The translations under genes and the position numbers were made by a program. Of a stretch of 64,000 nucleotides of DNA, positions 22,677 through 33,600 are shown one piece after another (the stretch's first letter is position 1; every line of letters starts with the position of its first letter). Origin of the DNA: Nemertoderma westbladi (Eukaryota; Xenacoelomorpha; Nemertodermatida; Nemertodermatidae); contig JAUCBJ010000579.1 in assembly GCA_032718475.1 (NCBI GenBank), positions 40,614 through 104,613 of the forward strand, read 5' to 3'. The notes under the pieces were generated by a model. The model made no database searches. It was given only the letters and a program-made list of their open reading frames with translations, and was not told where the DNA came from.

Positions 22677-25600
22677 GTTACAGGTGGTGTGGATGTACAC
22701 GGGGATGGGGAAAGGGCAGGGAAGATTGCGTTACAGGTGGTGTGGATGTACACGGGATGGAGAAAGGACAGGGAAGATTGCGTTACAGGTGGTGTGGATG
22801 TACACGGGATGGAGAAAGGGCAGGGAAGATTGCGTTACAGGTGGTGTGGCTGTACACAGGGATGGAGAATGGGCAGGGAAGATTGCGTTACAGGGGGTGT
22901 GGAAGTACACGGGCCGGAGAAAGGGCAGGGAAGATCCCGTTACAGGTGGTGTGGAAGTACACGGGACGGAGAAAGGGCAGGGAAGATTGCGTTACAGGTG
23001 GTGTGGCTGTACACAGGGATGGAGAATGGGCAGGGAAGATTGCGTTACAGGGGGTGTGGAAGTACACGGGCCGGAGAAAGGGCAGGGAAGATCCCGTTAC
23101 AGGTGGTGTGGAAGTACACGGGATGGAGAAAGGGCAGGGAAGATTCCGTTACAGGTGGTGTGGCTGTACACGGGATGGAGAAAGGGCAGGGAAGATTGCG
23201 TTACAGGTGGTGTGGATGTACACGGGATGGAGAAAGGGCAGGGAAGATTGCGTTAGAGGTGGTGTGGATGTACACGGGATGGAGAAAGGACAGGGAAGAT
23301 TGCGTTACAGGTGGTGTGGATGTACACGGGATGGAGAAAGGGCAGGGAAGATTGCGTTACAGGTGGTGTGGCTGTACACAGGGATGGAGAATGGGCAGGG
23401 AAGATTGCGTTACAGGGGGTGTGGAAGTACACGGGCCGGAGAAAGGGCAGGGAAGATCCCGTTACAGGTGGTGTGGAAGTACACGGGACGGAGAAAGGGC
23501 AGGGAAGATTCCGTTACAGGTGGTGTGGATGTACACGGGGATGGAGAAAGGGCAGGGAAGATTGCGTTACAGGTGGTGTGGCTGTACACGGGGATGGAGA
23601 AAGGGCAGGGAAGATTGCATTACAGGGGTGGTGTGGATGTACACGGGATGGAGAAAGGGCAGGGAAGATTGCGTTACAGGTGGTGTGGAAGTACACGGGA
23701 TGGAGAAAGGGCAGGGAAGTTTGCGTTACAGGTGGTGTGGATGTACACGGGATGGAGAAAGGGCAGGGAAGATTGCGTTACAGGTGGTGTGGAAGTACAC
23801 GGGATGGAGAAAGGGCAGGGAAGATTGCGTTACAGGTGGTGTGGCTATATACGGGGATGGAGAAAGGGCAGGGAAGATTGCGTTACAGGTGGTGTGGAAG
23901 TACACGGGATGGAGAAAGGGCAGGGAAGATTGCGTTACAGGTGGTGTGGCTATATACGGGGATGGAGAAAGGGCAGGGAAGTTTGCGTTACAGGTGGTGT
24001 GGATGTACACGGGATGGAGAAAGGGCAGGGAAGATTGCGTTACAGGTGGTGTGGAAGTACACGGGATGGAGAAAGGGCAGGGAAGATTCCGTTACAGGTG
24101 GTGTGGATGTACACGGGGATGGAGAAAGGGCAGGGAAGATTGCGTTACAGGTGGTGTGGATGTACACGGGATGGAGAAAGGGCAGGGAAGATTGCGTTAC
24201 AGGTGGTGTGGAAGTACACGGGATGGAGAAAGGGCAGGGAAGTTTGCGTTACAGGTGGTGTGGATGTACACGGGATGGAGAAAGGGCAGGGAAGATTGCG
24301 TTACAGGTGGTGTGGAAGTACACGGGATGGAGAAAGGGCAGGGAAGATTGCGTTACAGGTGGTGTGGCTATATACGGGGATGGAGAAAGGGCAGGGAAGA
24401 TTGCGTTACAGGTGGTGTGGAAGTACACGGGACGGAGAAAGGGCAGGGAAGATTGCGTTACAGGTGGTGTGGCTGTACACGGGACGGAGAAAGGGCAGGG
24501 AAGATTGCGTTAGAGGTGGTGTGGATGTACACGGGGACGGAGAAAGGGCAGGGAAGATTGCGTTACAGGTGGTGTGGAAGTACACGGGGACGGAGAAAGG
24601 GCAGGGAAGATTGCGTTACAGGTGGTGTGGAAGTACACGGGGACGGAGAAAGGGCAGGGAAGATTGCGTTACAGGTGGTGTGGAAGTACACGGGGACGGA
24701 GAAAGGGCAGGGAAGATTGCGTTACAGGTGGTGTGGCTGTACACGGGACGGAGAAAGGGCAGGGAAGATTGCGTTAGAGGTGGTGTGGATGTACACGGGG
24801 ATGGAGAAAGGGCAGGGAAGTTTGCGTTACAGGTGGTGTGGCTATATACGGGGATGGAGAAAGGGCAGGGAAGATTGCGTTACAGGTGGTGTGGCTATAT
24901 ACGGGGATGGAGAAAGGGCAGGGAAGATTGCGTTACAGGTGGTGTGGAAGTACACGGGATGGAGAAAGGGCAGGGAAGATTGCGTTACAGGTGGTGTGGC
25001 TATATACGGGGATGGAGAAAGGGCAGGGAAGATTGCGTTACAGGTGGTGTGGAAGTACACGGGACGGAGAAAGGGCAGGGAAGATTGCGTTACAGGTGGT
25101 GTGGCTGTACACGGGACGGAGAAAGGGCAGGGAAGATTGCGTTAGAGGTGGTGTGGATGTACACGGGGACGGAGAAAGGGCAGGGAAGATTGCGTTACAG
25201 GTGGTGTGGAAGTACACGGGGACGGAGAAAGGGCAGGGAAGATTGCGTTACAGGTGGTGTGGAAGTACACGGGGACGGAGAAAGGGCAGGGAAGATTGCG
25301 TTACAGGTGGTGTGGAAGTACACGGGGACGGAGAAAGGGCAGGGAAGATTGCGTTACAGGTGGTGTGGCTGTACACGGGACGGAGAAAGGGCAGGGAAGA
25401 TTCCGTTACAGGTGGTGTGGATGTACACGGGGATGGAGAAAGGGCAGGGAAGATTGCGTTACAGGTGGTGTGGATGTACACGGGATGGAGAAAGGGCAGG
25501 GAAGATTGCGTTACAGGTGGTGTGGAAGTACACGGGATGGAGAAAGGGCAGGGAAGTTTGCGTTACAGGTGGTGTGGATGTACACGGGATGGAGAAAGGG

Positions 25601-26859
25601 CAGGGAAGATTGCGTTACAGGTGGTGTGGAAGTACACGGGATGGAGAAAGGGCAGGGAAGATTGCGTTACAGGTGGTGTGGCTATATACGGGGATGGAGA
25701 AAGGGCAGGGAAGATTGCGTTACAGGTGGTGTGGAAGTACACGGGACGGAGAAAGGGCAGGGAAGATTGCGTTACAGGTGGTGTGGCTGTACACGGGACG
25801 GAGAAAGGGCAGGGAAGATTGCGTTAGAGGTGGTGTGGATGTACACGGGGACGGAGAAAGGGCAGGGAAGATTGCGTTAGAGGTGGTGTGGATGTACACG
25901 GGGACGGAGAAAGGGCAGGGAAGATTGCGTTACAGGTGGTGTGGAAGTACACGGGGACGGAGAAAGGGCAGGGAAGATTGCGTTACAGGTGGTGTGGAAG
26001 TACACGGGGACGGAGAAAGGGCAGGGAAGATTGCGTTACAGGTGGTGTGGAAGTACACGGGGACGGAGAAAGGGCAGGGAAGATTGCGTTACAGGTGGTG
26101 TGGCTGTACACGGGACGGAGAAAGGGCAGGGAAGATTGCGTTAGAGGTGGTGTGGATGTACACGGGGATGGAGAAAGGGCAGGGAAGTTTGCGTTACAGG
26201 TGGTGTGGCTATATACGGGGATGGAGAAAGGGCAGGGAAGATTGCGTTACAGGTGGTGTGGAAGTACACGGGACGGAGAAAGGGCAGGGAAGATTGCGTT
26301 ACAGGTGGTGTGGCTGTACACGGGACGGAGAAAGGGCAGGGAAGATTGCGTTAGAGGTGGTGTGGATGTACACGGGGACGGAGAAAGGGCAGGGAAGATT
26401 GCGTTACAGGTGGTGTGGAAGTACACGGGGACGGAGAAAGGGCAGGGAAGATTGCGTTACAGGTGGTGTGGAAGTACACGGGGACGGAGAAAGGGCAGGG
26501 AAGATTGCGTTACAGGTGGTGTGGAAGTACACGGGGACGGAGAGAAAGGGCAGGGAAGATTGCGTTACAGGTGGTGTGGAAGTACACGGGGCGGAGAAAG
26601 GGCAGATAAGATTGCGTTACAGGTGGTGTGGAAGTACACGTGGATGGAGAAAGGGCAGGGAAGATTGCGTTACAGGTGGTGTGGCTGTACACGGGGATGG
26701 AGAAAGGGAAGGGAAGATTGCGTTTCAGGTGGTGTGGCTGTACACGGGGATGGAGAAAGGGCAGGGAAGATTGCGTTACAGGTGGTGTGGATGTACACGG
26801 GATGGAGAAAGGGCAGGGAAGATAGCGTTACAGGGGTGGTGTGGATGTATACGGGGATG

Positions 26860-27231
26860 ACTTAGACTTACTTACTGTACATAAAATCATAAATCAAATT
26901 GCCAATAATTTTTCGCAGTAAATGTTAAGAAATCGACCGGGCTCGAGTTTAGCTTAAAAGTTAAAAGATTCACGAAGTCGTTATACAATAAAAATATCCC
27001 ATCCATTGGCATTGCGAGATTTTCAGTTTTCTCCGTTCTGATATTAGAGCCATATTGCCAAAATATGTGGTACCGGTACCATATATATTATAAACGCGAT
27101 CGCGAGATATAAATTCAACCATTTCAATATATTTCTAGCTCTGATTTTCATTTTAAAACGTCACGGATGGGACACGACACCATGATAGACTCTATTTAGT
27201 ACTTTCATCATCAGCTGATAATTCTTTGCAG
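26860..27231 (+). other. 3' end of intron a, unique sequence with acceptor
   Basis: About 370 bp of AT-rich, non-repetitive intron DNA ending in AATTCTTTGCAG (AG at 27230-27231). It includes a GGTACCGGTACC palindrome near 27069. Nothing else is recognised. Confidence 0.6.
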
Positions 27232-27399
27232 AAACAGGAACTTCGTCGACGGAAACTCCCAAATGGATTGGGTTCGCCATTAAAACAAAACCACCCGATT
27301 ATCGCCCCTAAACAAACCGTAGTGAGGGTAGCTGGGAGTACGGCTACCGGTACGGTGCCTACAGCTAGCAGTACAACGGAGACCAACGGAAGGGAACAG
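27232..27399 (+). CDS. LIN54: LIN54-like exon b: Ser/Thr-rich region; its 3' end is tandemly duplicated
   Basis: 56 codons, phase 0 to phase 0, from acceptor TTCTTTGCAG to donor GAACAG^GTCTGTAAA. The product begins KQELRRRKLPNGLGSP, then PIIAPKQTVVRVAGSTATG, ending TTETNGREQ. The VVRVAGSTATGTVP stretch is comparable to the YVRLVTATSASSS region of vertebrate LIN54, a modest match. The last 112 nt of the exon plus the first 6 nt of the intron are the first copy of the 118-bp array A4, so seven identical donors lie in a row. A donor 4 nt downstream (GTAAAC) would break phase with the next exon. Frame, position and phase support the call more than similarity does. Confidence 0.7.
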
Positions 27400-28113
27400 G
27401 TCTGTAAACCACCCGATTATCGCCCCTAAACAAACCGTAGTGAGGGTAGCTGGGAGTACGGCTACCGGTACGGTGCCTACAGCTAGCAGTACAACGGAGA
27501 CCAACGGAAGGGAACAGGTCTGTAAACCACCCGATTATCGCCCCTAAACAAACCGTAGTGAGGGTAGCTGGGAGTACGGCTACCGGTACGGTGCCTACAG
27601 CTAGCAGTACAACGGAGACCAACGGAAGGGAACAGGTCTGTAAACCACCCGATTATCGCCCCTAAACAAACCGTAGTGAGGGTAGCTGGGAGTACGGCTA
27701 CCGGTACGGTGCCTACAGCTAGCAGTACAACGGAGACCAACGGAAGGGAACAGGTCTGTAAACCACCCGATTATCGCCCCTAAACAAACCGTAGTGAGGG
27801 TAGCTGGGAGTACGGCTACCGGTACGGTGCCTACAGCTAGCAGTACAACGGAGACCAACGGAAGGGAACAGGTCTGTAAACCACCCGATTATCGCCCCTA
27901 AACAAACCGTAGTGAGGGTAGCTGGGAGTACGGCTACCGGTACGGTGCCTACAGCTAGCAGTACAACGGAGACCAACGGAAGGGAACAGGTCTGTAAACC
28001 ACCCGATTATCGCCCCTAAACAAACCGTAGTGAGGGTAGCTGGGAGTACGGCTACCGGTACGGTGCCTACAGCTAGCAGTACAACGGAGACCAACGGAAG
28101 GGAACAGGTCTGT
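27288..28113 (+). repeat. Minisatellite A4: 118-bp unit, exactly 7 copies, spanning an exon/intron boundary
   Basis: Copies start at 27288, 27406, 27524, 27642, 27760, 27878 and 27996, and look identical to one another by eye. Each holds the terminal 112 nt of exon b (27288-27399 in copy 1) and 6 nt of intron (GTCTGT, followed by AAA of the next copy). Each copy therefore carries an intact donor GAACAG^GTCTGT but no acceptor. Because 118 is not a multiple of 3, extending the exon past the first donor reads VCKPPDYRP and then a stop. The last copy runs into unique intron (GTCTGTTGTCATGG). Confidence 0.97.
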
Positions 28114-28278
28114 TGTCATGGTCCTTTGGTCGGAAGGTGCTGACTGCTGATACAATAGTTTTATTTCTAGTTACAGATGATTAATTACCAGCAAAATTTA
28201 ACTTAATTAATTAAAATTTAATTTTGACTGGTTTAATATGTTGATTAGAATTACATCTCACTCCAACATGCTCCTTTC
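28114..28278 (+). other. Unique intron strip between A4 and A5
   Basis: AT-rich intron b sequence, with no feature recognised beyond a TTAATTAATTAAAATTTAAT tract near 28201. Confidence 0.5.
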
Positions 28279-29398
28279 TCCTAACGACTCCAAGTCATGA
28301 CCTAATGACTCAGGACCTAATGACTCAGGACCTAATGACTCAGGATCTAATGACTCAGGACCTAATGATACTCAGGACATAATGACTCAGTACCTAATGA
28401 CTCAGAACCTAATGACTCAGAACCTAATGACTCAGAACCTAATGACTCAATACCTAATGACTCAGGACCTAATGACTCAGGACCTAATGACTCAGGACCT
28501 AATGACTCAGAACCTAATGACTCAGGACCTAATGACTCGGTACCTGTCTCAGGACCTAATGACTCAGAACCTAATGACTCAGTACCTAATGACTCAGAAC
28601 CTAATGACTCAATACGTAATGACTCAGGACCTAATGACTCAGGACCTAATGACTCAGAACCTAGTGACTCAGGACTAATGACTCAGTACCTGACTCAGAC
28701 CTAATAATTGAGGGCCTAATGACTCGGATCTACTAATTCAGGGCCTAATTACTCAGTACCTGACTCAGGGCGTAATGACTCAGAAGCTAATTACTCAGTA
28801 CCTAATGACTCAGAACCTAATGACTCAGAACCTAATGATTCAGAACCTAGTGACTCAGAACCTAATGACTCAGTACCTAATGACTCAGAAGCTAATTACT
28901 CAGTACCTAATGACTCAGGAACCTAATGACTCAGAACCTACTCAGGACCTAATGACTCAGAACCTAATAACTCAGAACCTAATAACTCAGAACCTAATAA
29001 CTCAGGGCCTAATGACTCAGGACCTAAAGTCTGAGTACCTAATGACTCAGAACCTAATGACTCAGTACCCAATGACTCAGAACCTTGTGACTCAGTACCT
29101 AATGACTCAGGACCTTGTGACTCAGAACCTAATGACTCAGAACCTTATGACTCAGAACCTAATGACTCAGGACCTACTCAGAACCTAATAACTCAGGGCC
29201 TAATGACTCAGGATCTAAAGTCTGAGTACCTAATGACTCAGAACCTAATGACTCAGTACCCAATGACTCAGACCTTGTGACTCAGTACCTAATGACTCAG
29301 GACCTAGTGACTCAGAAAGTCAGAACCTAATGACTCAGAACCTAATGACTCAGAACATAATAAATTAGGACCTACTCAGGACCTAGTGACTCAGGGTT
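28279..29398. repeat. Minisatellite A5: 14-bp unit built on the AP-1 core TGACTCA
   Basis: Array of the 14-mer ACCTAATGACTCAG with substitutions (GGACC/GAACC/GTACC, TAATAACTCAG, TAATTACTCAG, CTTGTGACTCAG) and a few short indels. By manual count about 54 copies of the exact heptamer TGACTCA, the consensus AP-1 (Jun/Fos family) site, occur in 1.1 kb, nearly all in one orientation and spaced by 14 bp or multiples. It lies in intron b of the LIN54-like gene. A + frame reading MTQNLMTQ is open for 98 and 137 codons only because of the periodicity. Confidence 0.95.
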
Positions 29399-30615
29399 CA
29401 ATATAAGACTGAAGGCTAACTGCAGTACGACTGGTGAAATATCACTGGAGACACTTTTTTCAAACTCTTGTAGCTAAAGAATGAAAGCAAATATATGAAT
29501 TCTGACTCACCCAGCAAGGAGGTGGGAGGTGAAACTGTCGCTGTTTCAACATGTATGTATATCATTATTTTTGTATTTCGGTATGCTAGTTTTTTGTTTA
29601 TTTAGGGGTCGTCCTCACAAAAAGTGGCCACACTTTTATGTCAAAATGGCCATATGCATTCGCACGAATATATTTCCAAACGACACAGATTTAATTCCAT
29701 GACTCTATATACCAATCGGAAGAGCGGAAATCTGCTCATATTTCAGCAAATTTTCAACAGATTCCATTCACAACCTAAGAGAATGACACCATTTCATTGA
29801 AATGTCACATTGAATTATTTTTAAATATTTGGTTTCTGAGCTAAAGCAATGAAAGCAAAGGTTCCACATACCATACATCAAAATAAAGCAAATTTAATGC
29901 TCTTTCACATACTATTGGTGGTTTTCAACCGAAGCTACTCACATTTTATATATTTACTATTTACTAACAATTAGTTACGCCGTCACTAGGATTTTGTCCA
30001 CCATGTAACGCTCGTTTTTATGACATGGTTTTTTTATATTTATTCACAACATCTCCAAGTGAGATAGAATTATACGAATTCGTTCATTAGAACTCGAGTA
30101 TTGTGTGAAAACGTAAATCTACATAAAATACCGTCATTAGGAATGTCCTCAATGTAACGCTACTTTGAATAGCGATAACTTTTGCCTTAGTAATCATATC
30201 GTCTCCATTGAGGGCTCATATGAAAGTCAACGCCATGCTAATGAAAAATGTCTTCAAATCATGTAACGCATGTAACGCTGTCACAATCAATAGCGTTACA
30301 CTTGAGACATGTCCATCATGTAACGCAGTCGGGCCTGAAAATACCTAGCAGTACGAGTGGCGTTTCTTTTTACAAATTAGGCAGTCAGAGTTAAATTAAC
30401 AATAGTCGATGGTTTCGGTTTTTAGTGGTTGTAGTAGTAATATTATCTGTTGTAGTCTGTATTACTTATTACTACCTAAAGGGTTTAGGAAAAGCTCATG
30501 AGTTTGTTTACCTTTCTTTATTTCGGTTCTAAAACAGTACTTCTTAATCGTCATGCAATTACAATTGTCAAACGGAATTAAGCGTGTTGTGTCTGGTAAG
30601 AACTTCTTGATTGAA
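29399..30615 (+). other. 1.2-kb unique intron segment with scattered ATGTAACGC motifs
   Basis: Non-repetitive intron b DNA. The 9-mer ATGTAACGC or close variants occurs repeatedly between about 30002 and 30325, and the reverse form GCGTTACACTTGA appears near 30293. The neighbouring array A6 is made of units containing GCGTTACACGTGA, so this stretch looks like a diverged relative or the seed of A6. A GGCGTTTC...ACAAATTAGGCAG stretch follows without recognisable function. No coding exon is seen. Confidence 0.6.
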
Positions 30616-33600
30616 GTTAGTGATGGCGTTACACGTGAATGACTTAGAGATAAGTTAGTGATGGCGTTACATGTGAAGGTCTTAGAGATTAAGTTAGTGA
30701 TGGCGTTACACGTGAACGACTTAGAGATTAAGTTAGTGATGGCATTACACGTGAAAGACTTAGAGATTAAGTTAGTGATGGCGTTACACGTGAAAGACTT
30801 AGAGATTAAATTAGTGATGGCGTTACACGTGAAAGACTTAGAGATTAAGTTAGTGATGGCGTTACACGTGAAGGACTTAGAGATTAAGTTAGTGATGGCG
30901 TTGCACGTGAAAGACTTAGAGATTAAGTTAGTGATGGCGTTACACGTGAAAGACTTAGAGATTAAGTTAGTGATGGCGTTACACGTGAAAGACTTAGAGA
31001 TTAAGTTAGTGATGGCGTTACACGTGAAGGACTTAGAGATTAAGTTAGTGATGGCGTTGCACGTGAAGGACTTCGAGATTAAGTTAGTGATGGCGTTACA
31101 CGTGAAAGACTTAGAGATTAAGTTAGTGATGGCGTTACACGTGAAGGACTTAGAGATTAAGTTAGTGATGGCGTTACACGTGAAAGACTTAGAGATTAAG
31201 TTAGTGATGGCGTTACACGTGAAAGACTTAGAGATTAAGTTAGTGATGGCGTTACACGTGAAGGACTTAGAGATTAAGTTAGTGATGGCATTACCCGTGA
31301 AAGACTTAGAGATTAAGTTAGTGATGGCGTTACACGTGAAAGACTTAGAGATTAAGTTAGTGATGGCGTTACACGTGAAAGACTTAGAGATTAAGTTAGT
31401 GATGGCGTTACACGTGAAGGACTTAGAGATTAAGTTAGTGATGGCGTTGCGCGTGAATGACTTAGAGATTAAGTTAGTGATGGCGTTACACGTGAAAGAC
31501 TTAGAGATTAAGTTAGTGATGGCGTTACACGTGAAGGACTTAGAGATTAAGTTAGTGATGGCGTTGCACGTGAAGGACTTCGAGATTAAGCTAGTGATGG
31601 CGTTACACGTGAAAGACTTAGAGATTAAGTTAGTGATGGCGTTACACGTGAAGGACTTAGAGATTAAGTTAGTGATGGCGTTACACGTGAAAGACTTAGA
31701 GATTAAGTTAGTGATGGCGTTACACGTGAAGTACTTAGAGATTAAGTTAGTGATGGCATTACACGTGAAAGTGATGGCGTTGCACGTGATGGACTTAGAG
31801 ATAAGTTAGTGATGGCGTTACACGTGAACGACTTAGAGATTAAGTTAGTGATGGCGTTACACGTGAAGGACTTAGAGATTAAGTTGCTGATGGCGTTACA
31901 CGTGAAAGACTTAGAGATTAAGTTAGTGATGGCGTTGCACGTGAAGGACTTAGAGATAAGTTAGTGATGGCGTTACACGTGAATGACTTAGAGATTAAGT
32001 TAGTGATGGCGTTACACGTGAAGGACTTCGAGATTAAGTTAGTGATGGCGTTACACGTGAAGGACTTCGAGATTAAGTTAGTGATAGCGTTACACGTGAA
32101 GGACTTAGAGATAAGTTAGTGATGGCGTTACACGTGAAGGACTTCGAGATTAAGTTAGTGATGGCGTTACACGTGAAGGACCTAGATATTAATTTAGTGA
32201 TGGTGTTACACGTGAAGGACTTAGAGATTAAGTTAGTGATGGTGTTACACGTAAAGGACTTAGAGATTAAGTTAGTGATGGCGTTACACGTGAAGGACTT
32301 AGATATTAATTTAGTGATGGCGTTACACGTGATAGACTTAGATATTAAGTTAGTGATGGCGTTACACGTGAAGGACTTAGAGATTAAGCTAGTGATGGCG
32401 TTACACGTGAAGGACTTAGAGATTAAGTTAGTGATGGGATGGTGTTACACGTGAAGGACTTAGAGATTAAGCTAGTGATGGCGTTACACGTGAAGGACTT
32501 AGAGATTAAGTTAGTGATGGGATGGTGTTACACGTGAAGGACTTAGAGATTAAGTTAGAGATGGCGTTACACGTGAAGGACTTAGAGATTAAGTTAGTGA
32601 TGGCGTTACACGTGAAGGGTTTAGAGATTAAGTTAGTGATGGCGTTACACGTGAAGGACTTAGATATTAAGTTAGTGATAGCGTTACACGTGAAGGACTT
32701 CGAGATTAAGTTAGTGATGGCGTTACACGTGAAGGACTTCGAGATTAAGTTAGTGATGGCGTTACACGTGAAGGACTTAGATATTAAGTTAGTGATGGCG
32801 TTACACGTGAAGGACTTCGAGATTAAGTTAGTGATGGCGTTACACGTGAAGGACTTAGAGATAAGTTAGTGATGGCGTTACACGTGAAGGACTTCGAGAT
32901 TAAGTTAGTGATGGCGTTACACGTGAAAGACTTAGAGATTAAGTTAGTGATGGCGTTACACGTGAAAGACTTAGAGATTAAGTTAGTGATGGCGTTACAC
33001 GTGAAAGACTTAGAGATTAAGTTAGTGATGGCGTTACACGTGAAAGACTTAGAGATTAAGTTAGTGATGGCGTTACACGTGAAGGACTTAGAGATTAAGT
33101 TAGTGATGGCGTTACACGTGAAGGGTTTAGAGATTAAGTTAGTGATGGCGTTACACGTGAAGGACTTAGAGATTAAGTTAGAGATGGCGTTACACGTGAA
33201 GGACTTAGAGATTAAGTTAGTGATGGCGTTACACGTGAAGGGTTTAGAGATTAAGTTAGTGATGGCGTTACACGTGAAGGACTTAGATATTAAGTTAGTG
33301 ATAGCGTTACACGTGAAGGACTTCGAGATTAAGTTAGTGATGGCGTTACACGTGAAGGACTTCGAGATTAAGTTAGTGATGGCGTTACACGTGAAGGGTT
33401 TAGAGATTAAGTTAGTGATGGCGTTACACGTGAAGGACTTAGATATTAAGTTAGTGATAGCGTTACACGTGAAGGACTTCGAGATTAAGTTAGTGATGGC
33501 GTTACACTTGAAGGACTTCGAGATTAAGTTAGTGATGGCGTTACACGTGAAGGACTTAGATATTAAGTTAGTGATGGCGTTACACGTGAAGGACTTCGAG

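Larger units (their letters stand above)
7103..26859. repeat. Minisatellite A3, 52/53-bp unit, about 375 copies, 19.8 kb
   Basis: The largest array, filling intron a of the LIN54-like gene. Unit landmarks on + are ACACGGGATGGAGAAAGGG, CAGGGAAGATTGCG and TTACAGGTGGTGTGGATGT. Length alternates 52/53 because of ACACGGG/ACACGGGG. Regional variants are GGCTGTACACGGGGATGG (mostly left of 13 kb), GGATGTACACGGGATGG (13-19 kb), GGAAGTACACGGGACGG and GCTATATACGGGG (20-26 kb), and TTAGAGGTGG (right part). The unit has no stop in any + frame, and the mixed 52/53 spacing rotates frames, so all three + frames stay open for kilobases; these are not genes. The unit is purine/G-rich on the sense strand of the host gene and carries CAG^GTGGTG, a weak donor-like string. 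Confidence 0.97.

Noticed and set aside
7103-26859. Centromeric or telomeric satellite
   Set aside because: The array is confined to one intron between two exons of the same gene, and units differ from array to array. No TTAGGG-type repeats.
7078-26865. Open frames of up to 2,714 codons on + and many on - across A3
   Set aside because: They are translations of a 52/53-bp stop-free repeat, open in several frames at once, lie inside an intron of a real gene, and often 'start' at GTG inside a unit. No domain, signal or splice logic.
28382-29188. (MTQNLMTQD)n frames in A5
   Set aside because: Three 14-bp units make 42 bp, so a frame stays open. Indels break it and it lies within an intron.
28279-29398. 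Plasmid or phage origin iterons
   Set aside because: Short direct repeats resemble iterons, but no replication gene is near and the context is an animal gene intron.
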